A stretch of 6,166 nt of DNA. Source: an uncultured Campylobacter sp. (GTDB lineage Bacteria; Campylobacterota; Campylobacteria; Campylobacterales; Campylobacteraceae). The stretch lies in NCBI RefSeq assembly GCF_938031315.1, contig NZ_CALHHT010000172.1, positions 1 through 6,166 on the forward strand, read 5' to 3'. The translations under genes were made by a program, and so were the position numbers. The notes below the pieces were generated by a model that did no database searches, was not told the origin of the DNA, and saw only the letters and a program-made list of their open reading frames with translations. Below are positions 5,817 to 6,166 of this stretch, one piece after another; position 1 is the stretch's first letter; the number at the start of each line of letters is the position of its first letter.

Positions 5817-6166
5817 ATGCTTTCAGGCATCGTAAATTTCATCGTAGAATTTGTCGCCGACTGGGAATATTTCGGCATCTTCGCAATGATGTTTTTAGAA
5901 AGCAGTTTCTTTCCTTTTCCAAGCGAAGTCGTAATGATCCCCGCGGGCTATCTAGCCTCAAAATCGCAGATGAGCTTTCTTGCGGCCTTTGTTTGCGGGC
6001 TAGGCGGTAGCATTACTGGCGCGCTATTTAATTACTATCTATGCTATTTTTTCGGTCGTAAATTTATTTCTAAATACGGCAAATACGTGGGCATCACCGA
6101 GGAAAAATTTGCAAAATTCGAGGCGTTTTTCAATCGCCACGGCGAAATTTCGACCTTTAATTGCAG
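5817..6166 (+). CDS. DedA-family integral membrane protein, N-terminal part (3' end off window)
   Basis: This is an open frame of 116 complete codons running off the right edge; DedA proteins are usually about 200 residues. Members are inner-membrane proteins of the SNARE-associated/VTT superfamily linked to lipid flipping (undecaprenyl phosphate or phosphatidylethanolamine) and proton-motive-force maintenance. A hydrophobic segment YFGIFAMMFLESSFFPF (residues 18-34) leads into the family motif FPFPSEVVMIPAGYLA (32-47) with the conserved Glu38. A second hydrophobic stretch follows at about 54-79 (FLAAFVCGLGG and on), then the hallmark FGRKFISKYGKY (81-92) and a helix ending FFNRHGE (104-110). 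The arginine-proline-glycine segment expected next lies outside the window. The ATG at 5817 is preceded by AAGGA with a five-base spacer. It stands apart from peb4 by 351 bases and a terminator, so it likely has its own promoter. Its specific lipid role is not inferable. Confidence 0.9.
   Translation, partial: MLSGIVNFIVEFVADWEYFGIFAMMFLESSFFPFPSEVVMIPAGYLASKSQMSFLAAFVCGLGGSITGALFNYYLCYFFGRKFISKYGKYVGITEEKFAKFEAFFNRHGEISTFNC

Overview
The window looks like chromosomal DNA of a Campylobacter-type epsilonproteobacterium. The evidence is a Peb4-like periplasmic isomerase, NlpA/MetQ-type binding proteins with a Campylobacter-style signal peptide, A/G-rich ribosome binding sites and a very high density of the hexamer AAATTT. 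G+C is fairly high for the genus, which points to a species such as C. gracilis or its relatives rather than C. jejuni; the species guess is inference. There is no mobile element, CRISPR array, tRNA or rRNA that I can see.

Left half (minus strand): valS, a 48-residue membrane microprotein, and the N-terminal half of meso-diaminopimelate dehydrogenase (ddh) lie head to tail with gaps of 39 and 58 bases, which suggests one transcription unit running toward base 1. The ValRS is complete but carries an insertion of about 65 Ser/Asn-rich residues in its editing domain. Inside it, three copies of a 10-base word are spaced exactly 24 bases (8 residues) apart.

Centre: a 235-base divergent intergenic region separates valS from metQ. 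It holds a consensus sigma70 promoter for metQ and a weaker candidate for valS.

Right half (plus strand): metQ (methionine-type ABC transporter binding protein) ends at a perfect 11-bp terminator hairpin. Next comes peb4/cbf2 (secreted SurA-like parvulin chaperone) with its own promoter, followed by a long structured hairpin with a U-tract. A 351-base non-coding stretch with paired TAAATTT repeats and an inverted repeat then leads to the start of a DedA-family membrane protein cut by the window edge.

The genes are mostly housekeeping: translation, lysine/peptidoglycan precursor synthesis, amino-acid uptake, outer-membrane protein folding and membrane maintenance. I see no convincing new multi-gene system. 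The points most worth a second look are the ValRS insertion with its repeat, the microprotein between valS and ddh, and the structured intergenic region after peb4.
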